Assembly (NCBI RefSeq): GCF_002723935.1
Contig: NZ_BEWM01000001.1
Location: forward strand, 186,001-250,000
Origin: Gluconobacter cerinus
Lineage (GTDB): Bacteria > Pseudomonadota > Alphaproteobacteria > Acetobacterales > Acetobacteraceae
Reading direction: 5' to 3'
Length of the DNA stretch: 64,000 bases
Position numbers and translations under genes: made by a program. This document shows, one piece after another, positions 1 through 9,030 of this stretch. Numbering within the stretch: position 1 is the first letter of the stretch; every line of letters begins with the position of its first letter. The notes under the pieces are model-generated. The model had not been told where the DNA came from. It was given only the letters and a program-made list of their open reading frames with translations, and did no database searches.

Positions 1-668
1 CAGCCCTGTCTCTTCAGGCCATGCATCTGTCGCGACTGGCTGAAGAAATCGTCATGTGGGCATCTGCTCCCTTCGGATTCGTAACCCTGTCGGACGCGTT
101 CACAACCGGCTCGTCCATCATGCCCCAGAAGCGTAACCCCGACGCGGCTGAACTGGTGCGCGCCAAGATCGGCCGCATTATGGGGAATTTCGTTGGCCTG
201 CTGACTGTTATGAAGGGCCTGCCGCTGGCCTACGCAAAGGACACGCAGGAAGACAAAGAGCCTGTCTTTGACGCGACAGAAGCCATGACGCTGTCCCTTG
301 CTGCCATGGATGGGATGATCCGGGACCTTAAGCCCAACACAGACCGGATGCGTGAAGTCGCAGGCATGGGCTTCTCCACCGCCACAGATCTGGCGGACTG
401 GCTGGTGCGTGAACTCCGCGTGCCTTTCCGGACGGCTCATCACGTTACAGGCCGTTTGGTTGGCCTGGCTGAACAGAAAGGCTGTGATCTGGCTGATCTC
501 TCCCTTGCTGAAATGCAGGCCGTGGAGCCGGGCATCACTGCAGGGATTTTTGATGTTCTGACGGTTGAATCTTCCCTCGCCTCCCGCACCAGCTTTGGCG
601 GCACGGCTCCGTCCAACGTTCAGCAGCAGGCTCAGGCCTGGCTGAACAAACTTGGAGAGACGACATGA
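1..668 (+). CDS. argH: Argininosuccinate lyase, C-terminal part
   Basis: The reading frame enters from the left edge (first full codon at base 3) and gives the last 221 residues of argininosuccinate lyase, which splits argininosuccinate into arginine and fumarate, the final step of arginine synthesis in the cytoplasm. The fumarate lyase/aspartase signature [12 protein letters not shown] is present and carries the catalytic serine loop. The C-terminal helical domain runs to the end, and the size fits the second half of the usual protein of about 460 residues. The stop codon overlaps the next start (ATGA), so argH and the small lipoprotein gene lptM are translationally coupled. Confidence 0.96.
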   Translation, partial: ALSLQAMHLSRLAEEIVMWASAPFGFVTLSDAFTTGSSIMPQKRNPDAAELVRAKIGRIMGNFVGLLTVMKGLPLAYAKDTQEDKEPVFDATEAMTLSLAAMDGMIRDLKPNTDRMREVAGMGFSTATDLADWLVRELRVPFRTAHHVTGRLVGLAEQKGCDLADLSLAEMQAVEPGITAGIFDVLTVESSLASRTSFGGTAPSNVQQQAQAWLNKLGETT

Positions 669-802
669 AACGTTTTTTGATTCTCGGTCTAACTTTTCTC
701 GCCCTCAGCACCAGCCTGAGTGCCTGTGGAAAGAAAGGGGCGCCACGCCCACCGGGCCCAGACTCTGACGTCACATACCCGCGGAGCTATCCCGCAGAGT
801 AA
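665..802 (+). CDS. lptM: Small LptM-type (YifL) lipoprotein
   Basis: A 45-residue ORF overlapping the argH stop by four bases. It has a lipoprotein signal peptide ([17 protein letters not shown]) and a lipobox LSAC with the lipidated cysteine at residue 21, followed by the typical [10 protein letters not shown] start of the mature chain. This matches the LptM family, short outer-membrane lipoproteins that assist the LptD/LptE lipopolysaccharide translocon in enterobacteria. In many alphaproteobacteria it lies between argH and lysA. Here lysA is about 8 kb away, so the usual trio is split. Family assignment rests on the lipobox, length and neighbourhood; function is inferred. Confidence 0.85.
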   Translation: MKRFLILGLTFLALSTSLSACGKKGAPRPPGPDSDVTYPRSYPAE

Positions 803-825
803 CACTTCTCCACGGTAATCACTTT

Positions 826-863
826 TTATGGGATGGCCCCCACTCCGCTGCGTCATCCCATGA
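826..863. repeat. Inverted repeat between converging genes
   Basis: Arms ATGGGATG (828-835) and CATCCCAT (854-861) pair perfectly around an 18-base loop in the 63-base gap between the converging lptM and gluQ genes. The T tract is on the wrong side for a standard intrinsic terminator, so it is listed only as a possible transcription barrier. Confidence 0.4.
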
Positions 864-865
864 TT

Positions 866-1699
866 TCAGCTTTCCGCGAGTGCTCTCAGCACAAGCGGAT
901 GAGCCAGAACCTGCTCGGCAGTCCATCCAGCAGCACGCAGCGTCCGAATACCTTCCACGCCATTCCGTTTTGAGAGCTTCCGGCCACCTTCGTCTTTGAT
1001 AAGGGCATGATGGCGATAGTGAGGTTCTGGCCATTTCATCAAGCACTGAAGAACACGATGAATGGATGTTGCGTCATACAGATCCCGACCACGCGTGACG
1101 CAGGTCACACCCTGTTGGGCATCATCATGCGTGACGCAGAGGTGATAGGAAACACCCGTGTCCCGTCGGGCCAGCACAACGTCTCCAAATTCGTCAGCCC
1201 GGCCAGAAATTCTTCCCTGCCCCACTTCATACCAGGACGGAACTTCCTGAAGTTCATTAAGTGCGCGCTGCATGTTCAGGCGCCAGACTGGTACACGCCC
1301 GGATATTGATCGGCCGTCACGGAAACATGTGCCCGGGTAAACAATACTTCCGTCTGGAGCATAAGACGTAGAAGCCGCAGCAATTTCAGCTCGTGTACAA
1401 AAGCAGGGATAGAGAAGCTCCCTGTTCCTGAGTTCAGTCAAAACATGGGTATATTCCGCCAGATGCCGGGATTGTTGACGCACAGGTTCCTGCGACCATA
1501 GCCCCAGCCATTGCAGATCCTCGCCCAGCGCAGCAGTAAAAGCTGATGTGCACCGCGCGGTATCAATGTCCTCAATCCGCACAAGAAACCGCCCACCCTG
1601 TCCGGCGGACGCGCGCGCGTGAAGGGCAGACACAACGTGTCCAAGATGCAGGAAACCAGTCGGGCTGGGCGCAAAGCGCGTTACAGGAGGCAGCGTCAT
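866..1699 (-). CDS. gluQ: Glutamyl-Q tRNA(Asp) synthetase
   Basis: A 277-residue class I aminoacyl-tRNA synthetase paralogue without an anticodon-binding domain. Members activate glutamate and attach it to queuosine in the wobble position of tRNA(Asp). Visible motifs are RFAPSPTGFLHLGH (HIGH-type, residues 8-21), a cysteine-rich segment PCFCT followed by YPGTC that would bind zinc, and KLSKR (KMSKS-type, about 241-245) near the C-terminus. The length is close to the usual 290-310. The frame extends one codon upstream to a TTG, but the ATG at 1699 is the better start. No strong ribosome binding site is visible. The gene faces lptM and diverges from the HNH gene. Confidence 0.92.
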   Translation of the reverse strand: MTLPPVTRFAPSPTGFLHLGHVVSALHARASAGQGGRFLVRIEDIDTARCTSAFTAALGEDLQWLGLWSQEPVRQQSRHLAEYTHVLTELRNRELLYPCFCTRAEIAAASTSYAPDGSIVYPGTCFRDGRSISGRVPVWRLNMQRALNELQEVPSWYEVGQGRISGRADEFGDVVLARRDTGVSYHLCVTHDDAQQGVTCVTRGRDLYDATSIHRVLQCLMKWPEPHYRHHALIKDEGGRKLSKRNGVEGIRTLRAAGWTAEQVLAHPLVLRALAES

Positions 1700-1846
1700 C
1701 AAGCTTTCATGAGGGTTTTCTTGCAGTTCATGAAGTTTACTGAAATAGTCATCTCAAAGAAGCCGACGACGCATGTTTATCGGCGTTTGTCTTAAGTTTT
1801 CTACGCCGAAGTTCCCGCATGTGCCGTCCTTCAAAAAAGGAAGCGC

Positions 1847-2413
1847 GTGGTGCCTGTCAGTAGTCAGCATTTTCCGGCTCTTGTTCTGAATGCGGATTTT
1901 CGTCCGCTCTCATACTTTCCGCTGTCGCTATGGTCATGGCAGGAAGCCGTGAAGGCTGTGTTTCTGGACCGGGTATCCGTTCTATCAGAGTACGAAGACG
2001 CCGTCGTTCACTCTCCCAGCATGGCCATGCGCCTTCCCAGCGTTATCGCACTGAAAGATTACATTCCTTCAGCACGAAAACCCGCTTTCACACGGTTCAA
2101 CGTTTTCTTGCGGGACAATTTTTCGTGTCAGTACTGCCATGATCGATTGCCAACACATGAGCTGACTTTCGATCATGTTATCCCCCGTGCGAAAGGGGGA
2201 AAAACAACCTGGCAGAACGTTGTTACCGCCTGCAGCCCCTGCAATCTCCTCAAAGGCTCCCGCCTCCCCAGCGAGATCGGCATGCACCCCCACCGAAAAC
2301 CCGATCAGCCCAGCAGCCGCCTTCTTCAGGAAAACGGGAGGACCTTCCCGCCCCACTATCTTCACGAAAGCTGGCGTGATTATCTGTACTGGAACACTGA
2401 ACTGGAGACCTGA
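1847..2413 (+). CDS. HNH endonuclease family protein
   Basis: 188 residues, starting at GTG 1847 or the next codon GTG 1850, about four bases after an AAGGAAG ribosome binding site. The C-terminal half has a zinc-stabilised HNH fold: CQYC (94-97), FDHVIP with catalytic D109-H110, N124, and a second CSPC pair (129-132) followed by NLLKG. The N-terminal half (VLNADFRPLSY) is typical of a stand-alone HNH family common in alphaproteobacteria and cyanobacteria. It probably cuts DNA, but its biological role is unknown. No restriction, phage or toxin-antitoxin partner is adjacent. The CHRD gene follows after 42 bases and may be cotranscribed. Confidence 0.85.
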   Translation: MVPVSSQHFPALVLNADFRPLSYFPLSLWSWQEAVKAVFLDRVSVLSEYEDAVVHSPSMAMRLPSVIALKDYIPSARKPAFTRFNVFLRDNFSCQYCHDRLPTHELTFDHVIPRAKGGKTTWQNVVTACSPCNLLKGSRLPSEIGMHPHRKPDQPSSRLLQENGRTFPPHYLHESWRDYLYWNTELET

Positions 2414-2455
2414 CACCACGTTTAGTGTCTCCAACTCCTGCAAGGATCACGTTCC

Positions 2456-2905
2456 ATGCGTACAGGTCTCTTCGTTACCGCTCTCGCGCTGGGTCTCTCC
2501 GTTACGGCCCTGCCTGCTTCTGCTGAAACGATCCATCTTTTTGGTCCGTTCAAAGGCGAACATGGCGCAACATCCCCCATCAAGGGGTCAGCGTCTGCCA
2601 TGCTCGACACAACCAAAAACACCCTGTCGTACCGTTTCGAAGACAACGGCCTGACAGGCCCGGTCAATGCAATTCACCTGCATGGTCCGGCAGCTGAGGG
2701 TGAAGATGCCGGCGTAATTGCGCCGATCCCTGGCCCTTACCAGACCCGGATGACGGGAACCCTGACACTGACAGCAGATCAGGTGAAGGACGTGCTGGCT
2801 GGCAAAAGCTACATCAACCTGCACACGGAAAAATTCCCATCCGGTGAGGCCCGCGCCCAGCTCACGACAGAGCTGACAGGCCACAAGCACCATATGGAAC
2901 ACTAA
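2456..2905 (+). CDS. Secreted CHRD-domain protein
   Basis: 149 residues with a clear Sec signal peptide (cleavage expected after ALPASA, residue 23) followed by one CHRD domain over nearly the whole mature chain. Typical CHRD features are HLHGPA in the middle, an acidic turn, and YINLHTEKFPSGEARAQL near the end. CHRD domains occur in animal chordin and in many bacterial exported proteins of unknown activity. The C-terminus is His-rich (GHKHHMEH), which could bind metal. AAGGA lies about nine bases before the ATG. A strong terminator follows. A periplasmic location is inferred from the signal peptide. Confidence 0.85.
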   Translation: MRTGLFVTALALGLSVTALPASAETIHLFGPFKGEHGATSPIKGSASAMLDTTKNTLSYRFEDNGLTGPVNAIHLHGPAAEGEDAGVIAPIPGPYQTRMTGTLTLTADQVKDVLAGKSYINLHTEKFPSGEARAQLTTELTGHKHHMEH

Positions 2906-2921
2906 GGTCTTTCCAGCCTAA

Positions 2922-2957
2922 ACAAAGGCCTTCTTCGAAAGGAGCAGGCCTTTTTTC
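2922..2957 (+). terminator. Intrinsic terminator after the CHRD gene
   Basis: AAAGGCCT pairs with AGGCCTTT around a short loop, and the stem runs into a tract of six T residues. It ends the HNH-CHRD transcript. Confidence 0.85.
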
Positions 2958-3027
2958 TGGATAGAGCTTAACGAGCGTTTATAACCGCCTCAGGTGACCA
3001 TCCAGTTACCCGAGGCGTAGTTTTATG

Positions 3028-3056
3028 CGGAAAAGAGAGGATCTGCCTCCTCTCTC
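3028..3056 (-). terminator. Intrinsic terminator after the M81 peptidase gene
   Basis: Read leftward, AGAGAGGA pairs perfectly with TCCTCTCT across a six-base loop (plus-strand arms 3034-3041 and 3048-3055). The minus strand continues with a short T tract (CTCTTTTCC). It lies just past the stop of the leftward M81 gene. Confidence 0.7.
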
Positions 3057-3064
3057 CACGCTCC

Positions 3065-4615
3065 CTAGCTGCGATGAATTCGAGCCGACACATAAGGTTT
3101 GGGCGTGTACGTCAGATCGGGCACCCAAGGCCAAGTCGGTTTACGGCGATGATTACCGATATTGACGATATCCTGATTGATAGCCCCCGGCGAAAGCGCC
3201 ATGAGTGCCGGATTGGCCAGCGGTTTCATGGTTGGGTTGAGATACCCGCATTTCAGAACGACAATGCTGAAATTGGTTGGCTCCAGCCCAATATCCCGGA
3301 ATGCTTCCGCCGAATGATACAGACGCCGCCGAGCAGAAAGCGTCGCCGTGATGCCATTGAATTCGATGACAGCTTCACCTTCATCGGGATGCGAGACCGG
3401 CGTCAGATGTTTCACAGTCGCGCGAACATGCACAGGCTTGCACATCACGGGATCCAGGGTCGCACCGATAGATAACGGCAGAACTGCGCCTACACCCGCC
3501 TTGTAGCACGCATCCGTTGCAGGACGATCCGTCATGCCACCCAGCAGGACATTCTTTGCGCCCGCCTTTAGGAGCGCCTGAAGGAAAAAGGTCTGGTCAG
3601 AGTTTCCGCCACCACCCGGATTATCTCCGGAATCCGAAATGACCACGGGATGCGTTTTTGATGACATCGCACGACTGAGACACTCATCGATCGTCCCGAT
3701 TGGTGTGCCGAAATGAAAGTCGTGTCGTGCGTCCCAGTATCGCTGCGCCAGTTCCGTAGCGATGCGTTTCTGCTCTTCGACGTTCGTACCTGTGACAACC
3801 ACGGATGCAGCCGAACGGGGTTCATCAGCCCAGACATATCCAACCAGTTGGGAGACATCGAGAATACCCGGCAGCCGATTGTATTCCGCCAGATCTGCCC
3901 ACAGGCGGCGTCCTGGCTCCCATTCTGTGCTGCTCTGCTCACCCGGAAGCAGCGCCGGTATGCTTGCCCACACAATTCCGGGGCGCAGGCCGTAACGCAG
4001 ACAATGCGTAAGCATATCCGTAGCCCGCATGACATTCTCGATACGATCAACATGCGGCGCCGTGCGGTATGCCGTCAGAGCATCCAGTGTATCCACACTG
4101 CGCTGACTGAGATTGCCGTGAAGATCGTAATAGGCGGACAACAGGCAATCCGGCCCGACGACAGAACGCGTTGCGGCATACCAGTCCCCCTCCGCATCAT
4201 CCATGCCTTCGACACTCAGGGCACCGTGCATAGCCAGGTAAACACCATCCAGCGGTAGGAGCTTGCGCAGACGCTCAAGATATTCTGATTTCAAAGCCTC
4301 ATACGTCTTGCGCTCAACTGGGCCGCCTGGCGGTGCGGATGCTTCCAGGGTCGGCAAGAGGTCAAAATCGTAACGATGCAGCGGCTGGGACAGCGGCGCT
4401 CCAAAAATCTCATCACCTCGGAGCGTAGTGAACTCCGGCATGCGGGAGCGAATACGGCTGTAAGTGCTGCATTCTGACGCAATCCCACCCACGGCAATCC
4501 GGGGCGTACCTTTAAAAGCTGGTATCAGCCCGTTTCCACGATCTTGGGCATACCCCTGCCCTCGTAATGCCAGTAGACCCGCTGGAAGCATCTTCAAGAT
4601 CAGTCTGCGACGCAC
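3065..4615 (-). CDS. Exported M81-family metallopeptidase (MlrC-like)
   Basis: 516 residues of the MlrC/DUF1485 family, named after the third enzyme of microcystin breakdown, which cleaves small linear peptides. Conserved zinc-site segments are LAMHGALSVEG (His130), YYDLHGN (Asp164, His166) and DSGDNPGGGGNSD around residue 330. The protein starts with an arginine-rich hydrophobic leader (MRRRLILKMLPAGLLAL...GYA), so it may be exported, whereas many family members are cytoplasmic. The start is GTG at 4615 with GAGGG upstream. It stands alone as a transcription unit between guaA and a convergent CHRD gene. The substrate is unknown; peptide scavenging is a guess. Confidence 0.85.
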   Translation of the reverse strand: MRRRLILKMLPAGLLALRGQGYAQDRGNGLIPAFKGTPRIAVGGIASECSTYSRIRSRMPEFTTLRGDEIFGAPLSQPLHRYDFDLLPTLEASAPPGGPVERKTYEALKSEYLERLRKLLPLDGVYLAMHGALSVEGMDDAEGDWYAATRSVVGPDCLLSAYYDLHGNLSQRSVDTLDALTAYRTAPHVDRIENVMRATDMLTHCLRYGLRPGIVWASIPALLPGEQSSTEWEPGRRLWADLAEYNRLPGILDVSQLVGYVWADEPRSAASVVVTGTNVEEQKRIATELAQRYWDARHDFHFGTPIGTIDECLSRAMSSKTHPVVISDSGDNPGGGGNSDQTFFLQALLKAGAKNVLLGGMTDRPATDACYKAGVGAVLPLSIGATLDPVMCKPVHVRATVKHLTPVSHPDEGEAVIEFNGITATLSARRRLYHSAEAFRDIGLEPTNFSIVVLKCGYLNPTMKPLANPALMALSPGAINQDIVNIGNHRRKPTWPWVPDLTYTPKPYVSARIHRS

Positions 4616-4924
4616 GTCGTTAGCCCTCGTCCTATTGTCCAGATGTTCAACAAGCAGGAATTGTCGCAGCTCTCTTAAAGCGCAGGCCTGCCCGGAGTAC
4701 TCCGCTGGAGGCGCCCCTGAGCAAAAAAACGGACCAACCTTCGAACTGTCACCGTGCCAGACACCGGCAATTCCTCACTTGTTTTGTCCGCCAGAAAATG
4801 GCGACGACACGAACATGCGAAAGTCTGAACGAGATCGATATTGTTTTGCTATAAAAACTAATGTCGCAATGCGCGTTAAATTGACGCGAGGCGAAACAAA
4901 TGCCCGCTTTGATGGCAAGATCAT
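4616..4924. promoter_or_regulatory. Gene-free region upstream of the M81 gene
   Basis: About 300 bases without a convincing gene. They hold the promoter region of the leftward M81 gene. The only notable structure is a perfect 12-base palindrome, CGGAGTACTCCG, at 4693-4704, roughly 80 bases upstream of the GTG start, a possible operator. No clear -35/-10 pair could be assigned. The guaA terminator abuts the right end. Confidence 0.35.
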
Positions 4925-4960
4925 AAAAAAGGCCCGTCCCTCTCGGGACAGGCCTTTCCA
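4925..4960 (-). terminator. Intrinsic terminator after guaA
   Basis: Read leftward, AAAGGCCTGTCCC pairs with GGGACGGGCCTTT through a four-base loop, with one C:A mismatch in the stem, and is followed by more T residues. Confidence 0.88.
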
Positions 4961-4980
4961 AATGACAGAGGTTTAGAACC

Positions 4981-6603
4981 TCATTCCCACTCGATTGTTC
5001 CCGGCGGCTTGGACGTAATGTCGTAAGTCACGCGGTTAACACCCCGGACTTCATTGACGATACGGCCAGCAACACGATTCAGGAACGCGAAGTCGAACGG
5101 ATAGACTTCAGCTGTCATACCGTCAGTGCTGGTCACGGCACGCAGAGCGCAGGCCTGATCATAGGTCCGGCCGTCGCCCATCACACCGACAGTCCGCACA
5201 GGAAGCAGAACCGCAAAAGCCTGCCAGATGGCATCATACAGGCCGGCATTTCGGATTTCTTCCAGGTAGATCGCGTCCACCTTCCGCAGAAGATCCAGCT
5301 TTTCCTTGTCGATCTCACCTGGAATACGAATAGCAAGCCCCGGACCCGGGAACGGATGACGTCCCACGATATGTTCCGGAATGCCAAGTTCACGCCCCAG
5401 TTCACGAACTTCGTCCTTGAACAGTTCGCGGAGAGGCTCGACCAGCTGCATGTTCATGCGATCCGGCAAGCCGCCAACGTTATGATGGGACTTGATGGTA
5501 ACGGACGGGCCACCCGTGAAGCTGACGCTTTCAATCACGTCTGGGTAGAGCGTGCCTTGAGCAAGGAACTGTGCGCCACCAAGCTTTGCAGCTTCTTCCT
5601 CGAACACTTCGATAAAGAGGCGGCCAATGGTCTTCCGCTTGATTTCCGGATCTTTGACGCCTGCAAGTTCACTCAGGAACAGGTCAGATGCGTCGCGGTG
5701 AACCAGACGGATATTGAAGCGACCGCGGAACGTCTTGACGACTTCGTCGGCTTCACCGGAACGCAGGATGCCTGGATCAACGAAAATACAGGTCAGCTGG
5801 TCGCCGATAGCATCGTGGATCAGCTTCGCCGCCACGGAGCTGTCCACACCGCCGGATAGACCACAAATGACGCGGCCGTCCCCGACCTGCTTGCGGATAC
5901 GGGCGATTTCCAGCTCGCGGAAGCCAGCCATCGTCCACGTGCCGCTGCAACCCGCAACATTGTGCGTAAAGTTACGGATCAGCGCAGCACCATGCGGCGT
6001 GTGCACGACTTCCGGATGGAACTGCACACCATACAGGCGACGGCCTTCATCGGCGATGATCGCGAACGGAGCCCCTTCCGAATAGGCAACAGCGCGGAAG
6101 CCCGGCGGAAGCTGCGTGACGCGATCGCCATGGCTCATCCAGACCTGTTCACGCTTGCCGCGTGCCCAGACGCCACGGAACAGGGCGCAATCTTCAGCGA
6201 TGTCGATATAAGCGCGACCGAATTCACGATGTTCGTGCGTTTCGACCTTGCCGCCCAGCTTCTGGCACATGGCCTGCTGGCCATAGCAGATGCCAAGAAC
6301 CGGACGATTCAGTGAAAAGACGATTTCCGGAATCGCCGGAGCATTTTCGTCATGAACGCTGGCAGGGCTGCCAGACAGAATGATACCGCGCGGATTGAAT
6401 TCACGGATCTTCTCGTCCGTCGCCGTGAACGGCCAGATCTCACAGTAAACACCGCTCTCACGCACACGGCGGGCGATGAGCTGCGTTACCTGGCTGCCGA
6501 AATCCAGAATGAGGATACGGTCTTCGTGAAGTGTTTCGTCGAGTTTCGCGACGGTGCTGGCGTCCTGCTGGGTCAATGTGATGGCCTCGCGTTCCGTGTT
6601 CAT
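4981..6603 (-). CDS. guaA: GMP synthase (glutamine-hydrolysing)
   Basis: 540 residues from the preferred start. It converts XMP, ATP and glutamine to GMP, the last step of guanine nucleotide synthesis. The N-terminal class I amidotransferase domain shows GICYGQQ with the nucleophile Cys106 and FHPE with His196/Glu198. The ATP pyrophosphatase domain shows GLSGGVDSS (SGGVDS 250-255). The C-terminal dimerisation domain ends in KPPGTIEWE, as is standard. The frame is open up to 6654 (17 more residues), but ATG 6603 is preceded by AAAAGG and AGGAG and fits the family better. E. coli GuaA has 525 residues, so a short N-terminal extension remains. Confidence 0.95.
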   Translation of the reverse strand: MNTEREAITLTQQDASTVAKLDETLHEDRILILDFGSQVTQLIARRVRESGVYCEIWPFTATDEKIREFNPRGIILSGSPASVHDENAPAIPEIVFSLNRPVLGICYGQQAMCQKLGGKVETHEHREFGRAYIDIAEDCALFRGVWARGKREQVWMSHGDRVTQLPPGFRAVAYSEGAPFAIIADEGRRLYGVQFHPEVVHTPHGAALIRNFTHNVAGCSGTWTMAGFRELEIARIRKQVGDGRVICGLSGGVDSSVAAKLIHDAIGDQLTCIFVDPGILRSGEADEVVKTFRGRFNIRLVHRDASDLFLSELAGVKDPEIKRKTIGRLFIEVFEEEAAKLGGAQFLAQGTLYPDVIESVSFTGGPSVTIKSHHNVGGLPDRMNMQLVEPLRELFKDEVRELGRELGIPEHIVGRHPFPGPGLAIRIPGEIDKEKLDLLRKVDAIYLEEIRNAGLYDAIWQAFAVLLPVRTVGVMGDGRTYDQACALRAVTSTDGMTAEVYPFDFAFLNRVAGRIVNEVRGVNRVTYDITSKPPGTIEWE

Positions 6604-6678
6604 GGTGCCTTTTGATGCTCTCCTATAAGGTGTTGTGTCGTCTGCGTCATCCATTCTGCATCACAGGACAGGCACAAC

Positions 6679-7053
6679 ATGCGTCCGATTGCTCTTTTTT
6701 CTCTTTCTGCCATGGCTTTTCTGGCAGCCTGCGCCACTCCTGATCCTGGAAATGATCCATCAGGCCGTTGGGTAGGCGCTCTCGTCACGGATCAGGGCTC
6801 CTGCCCGACAGAACGCACGTCCACACTCGATATTCGTGGGCGAAAGATCGTTTTCACACCGGGAGATGGCTCTGAAGTGCTTTCTGGCATCTATCAGCCC
6901 GGCGTTCATCACTATCACGCAGAGCTTGCCAGCAAGGACATGAACGGCCGCCCGACCGCGCTGGTTTTTAACGGATATCCCGTTGGTCAGGCGATTGGTG
7001 GCACTTTTGGTTCCAGTGCCTGCCGTGCTCACATCACCATGACAAGAAAGTAG
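6679..7053 (+). CDS. Small lipoprotein of unknown function
   Basis: 124 residues. The signal peptide ends in lipobox LAAC (Cys18), so the mature protein should be membrane-anchored in the envelope. The mature part begins PSGRWVGALVTDQGSCPTERTS and looks like a small beta-rich domain. Two cysteines (in GSCP and SSACRA) could form a disulfide. I do not recognise the family. It is divergent from guaA with about 75 bases between starts, and is followed by the tRNA-Arg pair. Confidence 0.7.
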   Translation: MRPIALFSLSAMAFLAACATPDPGNDPSGRWVGALVTDQGSCPTERTSTLDIRGRKIVFTPGDGSEVLSGIYQPGVHHYHAELASKDMNGRPTALVFNGYPVGQAIGGTFGSSACRAHITMTRK

Positions 7054-7116
7054 AAATTAATTTTCAGAGGGGGGTTGTCAGGTTTTGAAACCGCCTGTAA
7101 AACCCCGCCTCAAGAC

Positions 7117-7193
7117 GCACCCGTAGCTCAACTGGATAGAGCACCAGACTACGAATCTGGGGGTTAGAGGTTCAAGTCCTTTCGGGTGCACCA
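7117..7193 (+). tRNA. tRNA-Arg (anticodon ACG), copy 1
   Basis: A 77-base cloverleaf with the CCA end encoded. Acceptor stem GCACCCG/CGGGTGC, D arm CTCAACTGGATAGAG, anticodon stem CCAGA/TCTGG around loop CTACGAA (anticodon ACG, normally edited to ICG to read CGU/CGC/CGA), and T loop TTCAAGT. Identical to the second copy 36 bases downstream. Confidence 0.97.
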
Positions 7194-7229
7194 TCTTACT
7201 TTTGGCTTTGCCAAAAACATATAGTGTTC

Positions 7230-7306
7230 GCACCCGTAGCTCAACTGGATAGAGCACCAGACTACGAATCTGGGGGTTAGAGGTTCAAGTCCTTTCGGGT
7301 GCACCA
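7230..7306 (+). tRNA. tRNA-Arg (anticodon ACG), copy 2
   Basis: Base-for-base identical to the tRNA at 7117-7193, including the encoded CCA. The spacer between them is only 36 bases and contains the short hairpin TTTGGC/GCCAAA, which may guide processing of a shared precursor. Confidence 0.97.
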
Positions 7307-7325
7307 CACAACATCTTCACAAAAT

Positions 7326-7760
7326 TCAGTGCTGCAGTGCTTTCAGAGCACGATAGACGTCTTCCCATTCGTATGGCTTGGGAAGAAACATCGCCTTGTT
7401 TGGCAAAGGTCGCTTTTCCTGAAGATAAGCACCTGACGTCAGTACAACGCCGATCTGCGGCCAGCGAGCTCCGACTGTCTCAGCGAGATCCAGTCCGTTG
7501 AGCCGTCCGGGCATGTTCACATCCGAAAAGACGAGATCGACTGTCTCACCTTTGGAAAGAATATCCATCGCCTCATCGGCAGTAGCAGCAAGAATCGGGT
7601 TATAGCCGGCGTCTTCAAGCATATCCGCAGCCAGAAAGCGCAACAGGGCCTGGTCTTCAACAACCAGAACATTCTTGCGGTGCGTCAGATAGGCGTTGCT
7701 CGCATGCATGCCACGAGACTGCCCGACAGACGCCGTTCCTTTCCCTGCCATGACATACAT
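7326..7760 (-). CDS. Stand-alone response-regulator receiver protein
   Basis: 144 residues made of a single CheY-like receiver domain after an N-terminal tail of about 30 residues. The acidic pocket is E35-D36 (VVEDQ), the phosphoacceptor is D80 (FSDVNMP), followed by a TSG threonine and the LPKPY lysine, so all catalytic positions are intact. There is no output domain. Such proteins act by protein contact, often with hybrid kinases of the HWE/FixL type in alphaproteobacteria. No kinase is nearby, so the partner is unknown. Start ATG 7760 follows GGAAAGGGG. Confidence 0.9.
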   Translation of the reverse strand: MYVMAGKGTASVGQSRGMHASNAYLTHRKNVLVVEDQALLRFLAADMLEDAGYNPILAATADEAMDILSKGETVDLVFSDVNMPGRLNGLDLAETVGARWPQIGVVLTSGAYLQEKRPLPNKAMFLPKPYEWEDVYRALKALQH

Positions 7761-7880
7761 TAAAGTGCCCCTTTCCGGACCGAATAAAAAGTGGGGAACA
7801 CCAAAGATGATGTTTCCCGATCCTTCAAACGCATCATGCAGGCGATGTTTGCAGAATTATGAAAATTCTTCTGCCATCAA

Positions 7881-8573
7881 CTAAGGAACAAGCGGAGCAG
7901 CCAACCCGCCCGGCCCCACATCTGCCGCGACAGCAAGCCCGCCGATACCCCACGTTCCGTCAGGCTTTTGAAGCAGAAGCGGAGCGCCGCTCACTCCTTT
8001 TGTCGCCTCGCAATCGTGATGGACAAGACCACTGACTGTCACTCCGTTGATATGACAGTCCAGATCGCCGAATGGCACTTCATTTCTATCTTGCGAATAC
8101 CCAACCAGCATTGCCCTTGCGCCATCCTGCACAGGAATCGCCGGGAGAAGATCCCGCGTCGCGATAACTGGTTCCGACAGCAACAGTGTTGCCCGATCAC
8201 TGGCCCCGGTAGCGGATTCGTTTTTCGGGTCGTATCCGGGTGGGATAATGAATCGGACAACATGGGCGTGTTGGCGGTATGAGCCCCGCGAGTATCCCAT
8301 CAGCACATGAACATCGCTCGGCCGTATATAAGTGTGCGTTTTCGGCAACCAGAGACAGTGAGCTGCCGTCATGACCACATTGGGAGCTACGGCAAAACCC
8401 GTACATTTAACGCCGAGTTCAGTCTGTACACGCCCCAGAATTCGCCAGGGCGCCGCACGGACGTCAATCAGTTCACGTCTGGCCCCGTCCCCAAGACCGG
8501 GCAGAGACGGAAGAGGCTGCGCACAGACCGTTCCTACCACCAGAAGTCCCAGAAAACAGGGCCAGTATTTCAT
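7881..8573 (-). CDS. Secreted trypsin-like serine protease
   Basis: 230 residues with a signal peptide (first 18 residues) and a chymotrypsin-fold domain. The triad is visible: His72 in TAAHC, Asp126 in ASDRATLLL and Ser195 in GVSGAPL. Cysteines near His72 and Ser195 probably form the usual disulfides. It resembles glutamyl-endopeptidase-like periplasmic proteases of unknown substrate. The start ATG overlaps the cdd stop (ATGA), so an exported protease is translationally coupled to a cytoplasmic nucleoside enzyme; I know of no functional reason. Confidence 0.85.
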   Translation of the reverse strand: MKYWPCFLGLLVVGTVCAQPLPSLPGLGDGARRELIDVRAAPWRILGRVQTELGVKCTGFAVAPNVVMTAAHCLWLPKTHTYIRPSDVHVLMGYSRGSYRQHAHVVRFIIPPGYDPKNESATGASDRATLLLSEPVIATRDLLPAIPVQDGARAMLVGYSQDRNEVPFGDLDCHINGVTVSGLVHHDCEATKGVSGAPLLLQKPDGTWGIGGLAVAADVGPGGLAAPLVP

Positions 8574-8962
8574 TCCAGATTGTCCGGACCGAATGCGTCA
8601 GGCAGCAATTCCACGAGGGTGCGTGTCAGAAGCAAGGTTCCTGTGGGCGAAATCATGTGCACTTTCAGATCAGGCAGGCCGAATTCACGGAGTTTCTGCC
8701 GACAGCCACCGCACGGTGTGCAGGGCTGATCTCCACCACCTACAATCACGATTTCCTCAATGCGTCGTCCCCCGGCAAGAATCATGGCCGAAATGGCCCC
8801 GCCTTCAGCACAGGTTCCAAGCGGATAGGCTGCATTCTCGACATTACAGCCTGAATGAACCACGCCCTCACAGCGCAGGGCCGCGCCAACCTGAAAGCGG
8901 GAGTACGGCGCATAGGCCCGGGATCGGGCTTCAAGAGCCCGGGAGATCAGTTCTTCCATCAT
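8570..8962 (-). CDS. cdd: Cytidine deaminase
   Basis: 130 residues, the usual size of the homotetrameric cytidine deaminase that converts (deoxy)cytidine to (deoxy)uridine in pyrimidine salvage. Zinc and catalytic residues are in TCAEGGAI (Cys51, Glu53) and PCTPCGGCRQ (Cys81, Cys84); the substrate-binding segment FQVGAAL and N-V-E-N-A are present. Two consecutive ATG codons at 8962 and 8959 are equally possible starts. It diverges from lysA across 68 bases. Confidence 0.95.
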   Translation of the reverse strand: MMEELISRALEARSRAYAPYSRFQVGAALRCEGVVHSGCNVENAAYPLGTCAEGGAISAMILAGGRRIEEIVIVGGGDQPCTPCGGCRQKLREFGLPDLKVHMISPTGTLLLTRTLVELLPDAFGPDNLE

Positions 8963-9030
8963 AATTCAGACACTAGCGCCTGTGTGAACAGCTTGGAACA
9001 TCCAAGCGTCCACGATACGGTAGGAAGATC

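Noticed and set aside
4693..4704. Palindrome CGGAGTACTCCG as a proven operator
   Set aside because: A single 12-base palindrome without a mapped promoter or a known regulator is not enough; kept only as a note in the region entry.
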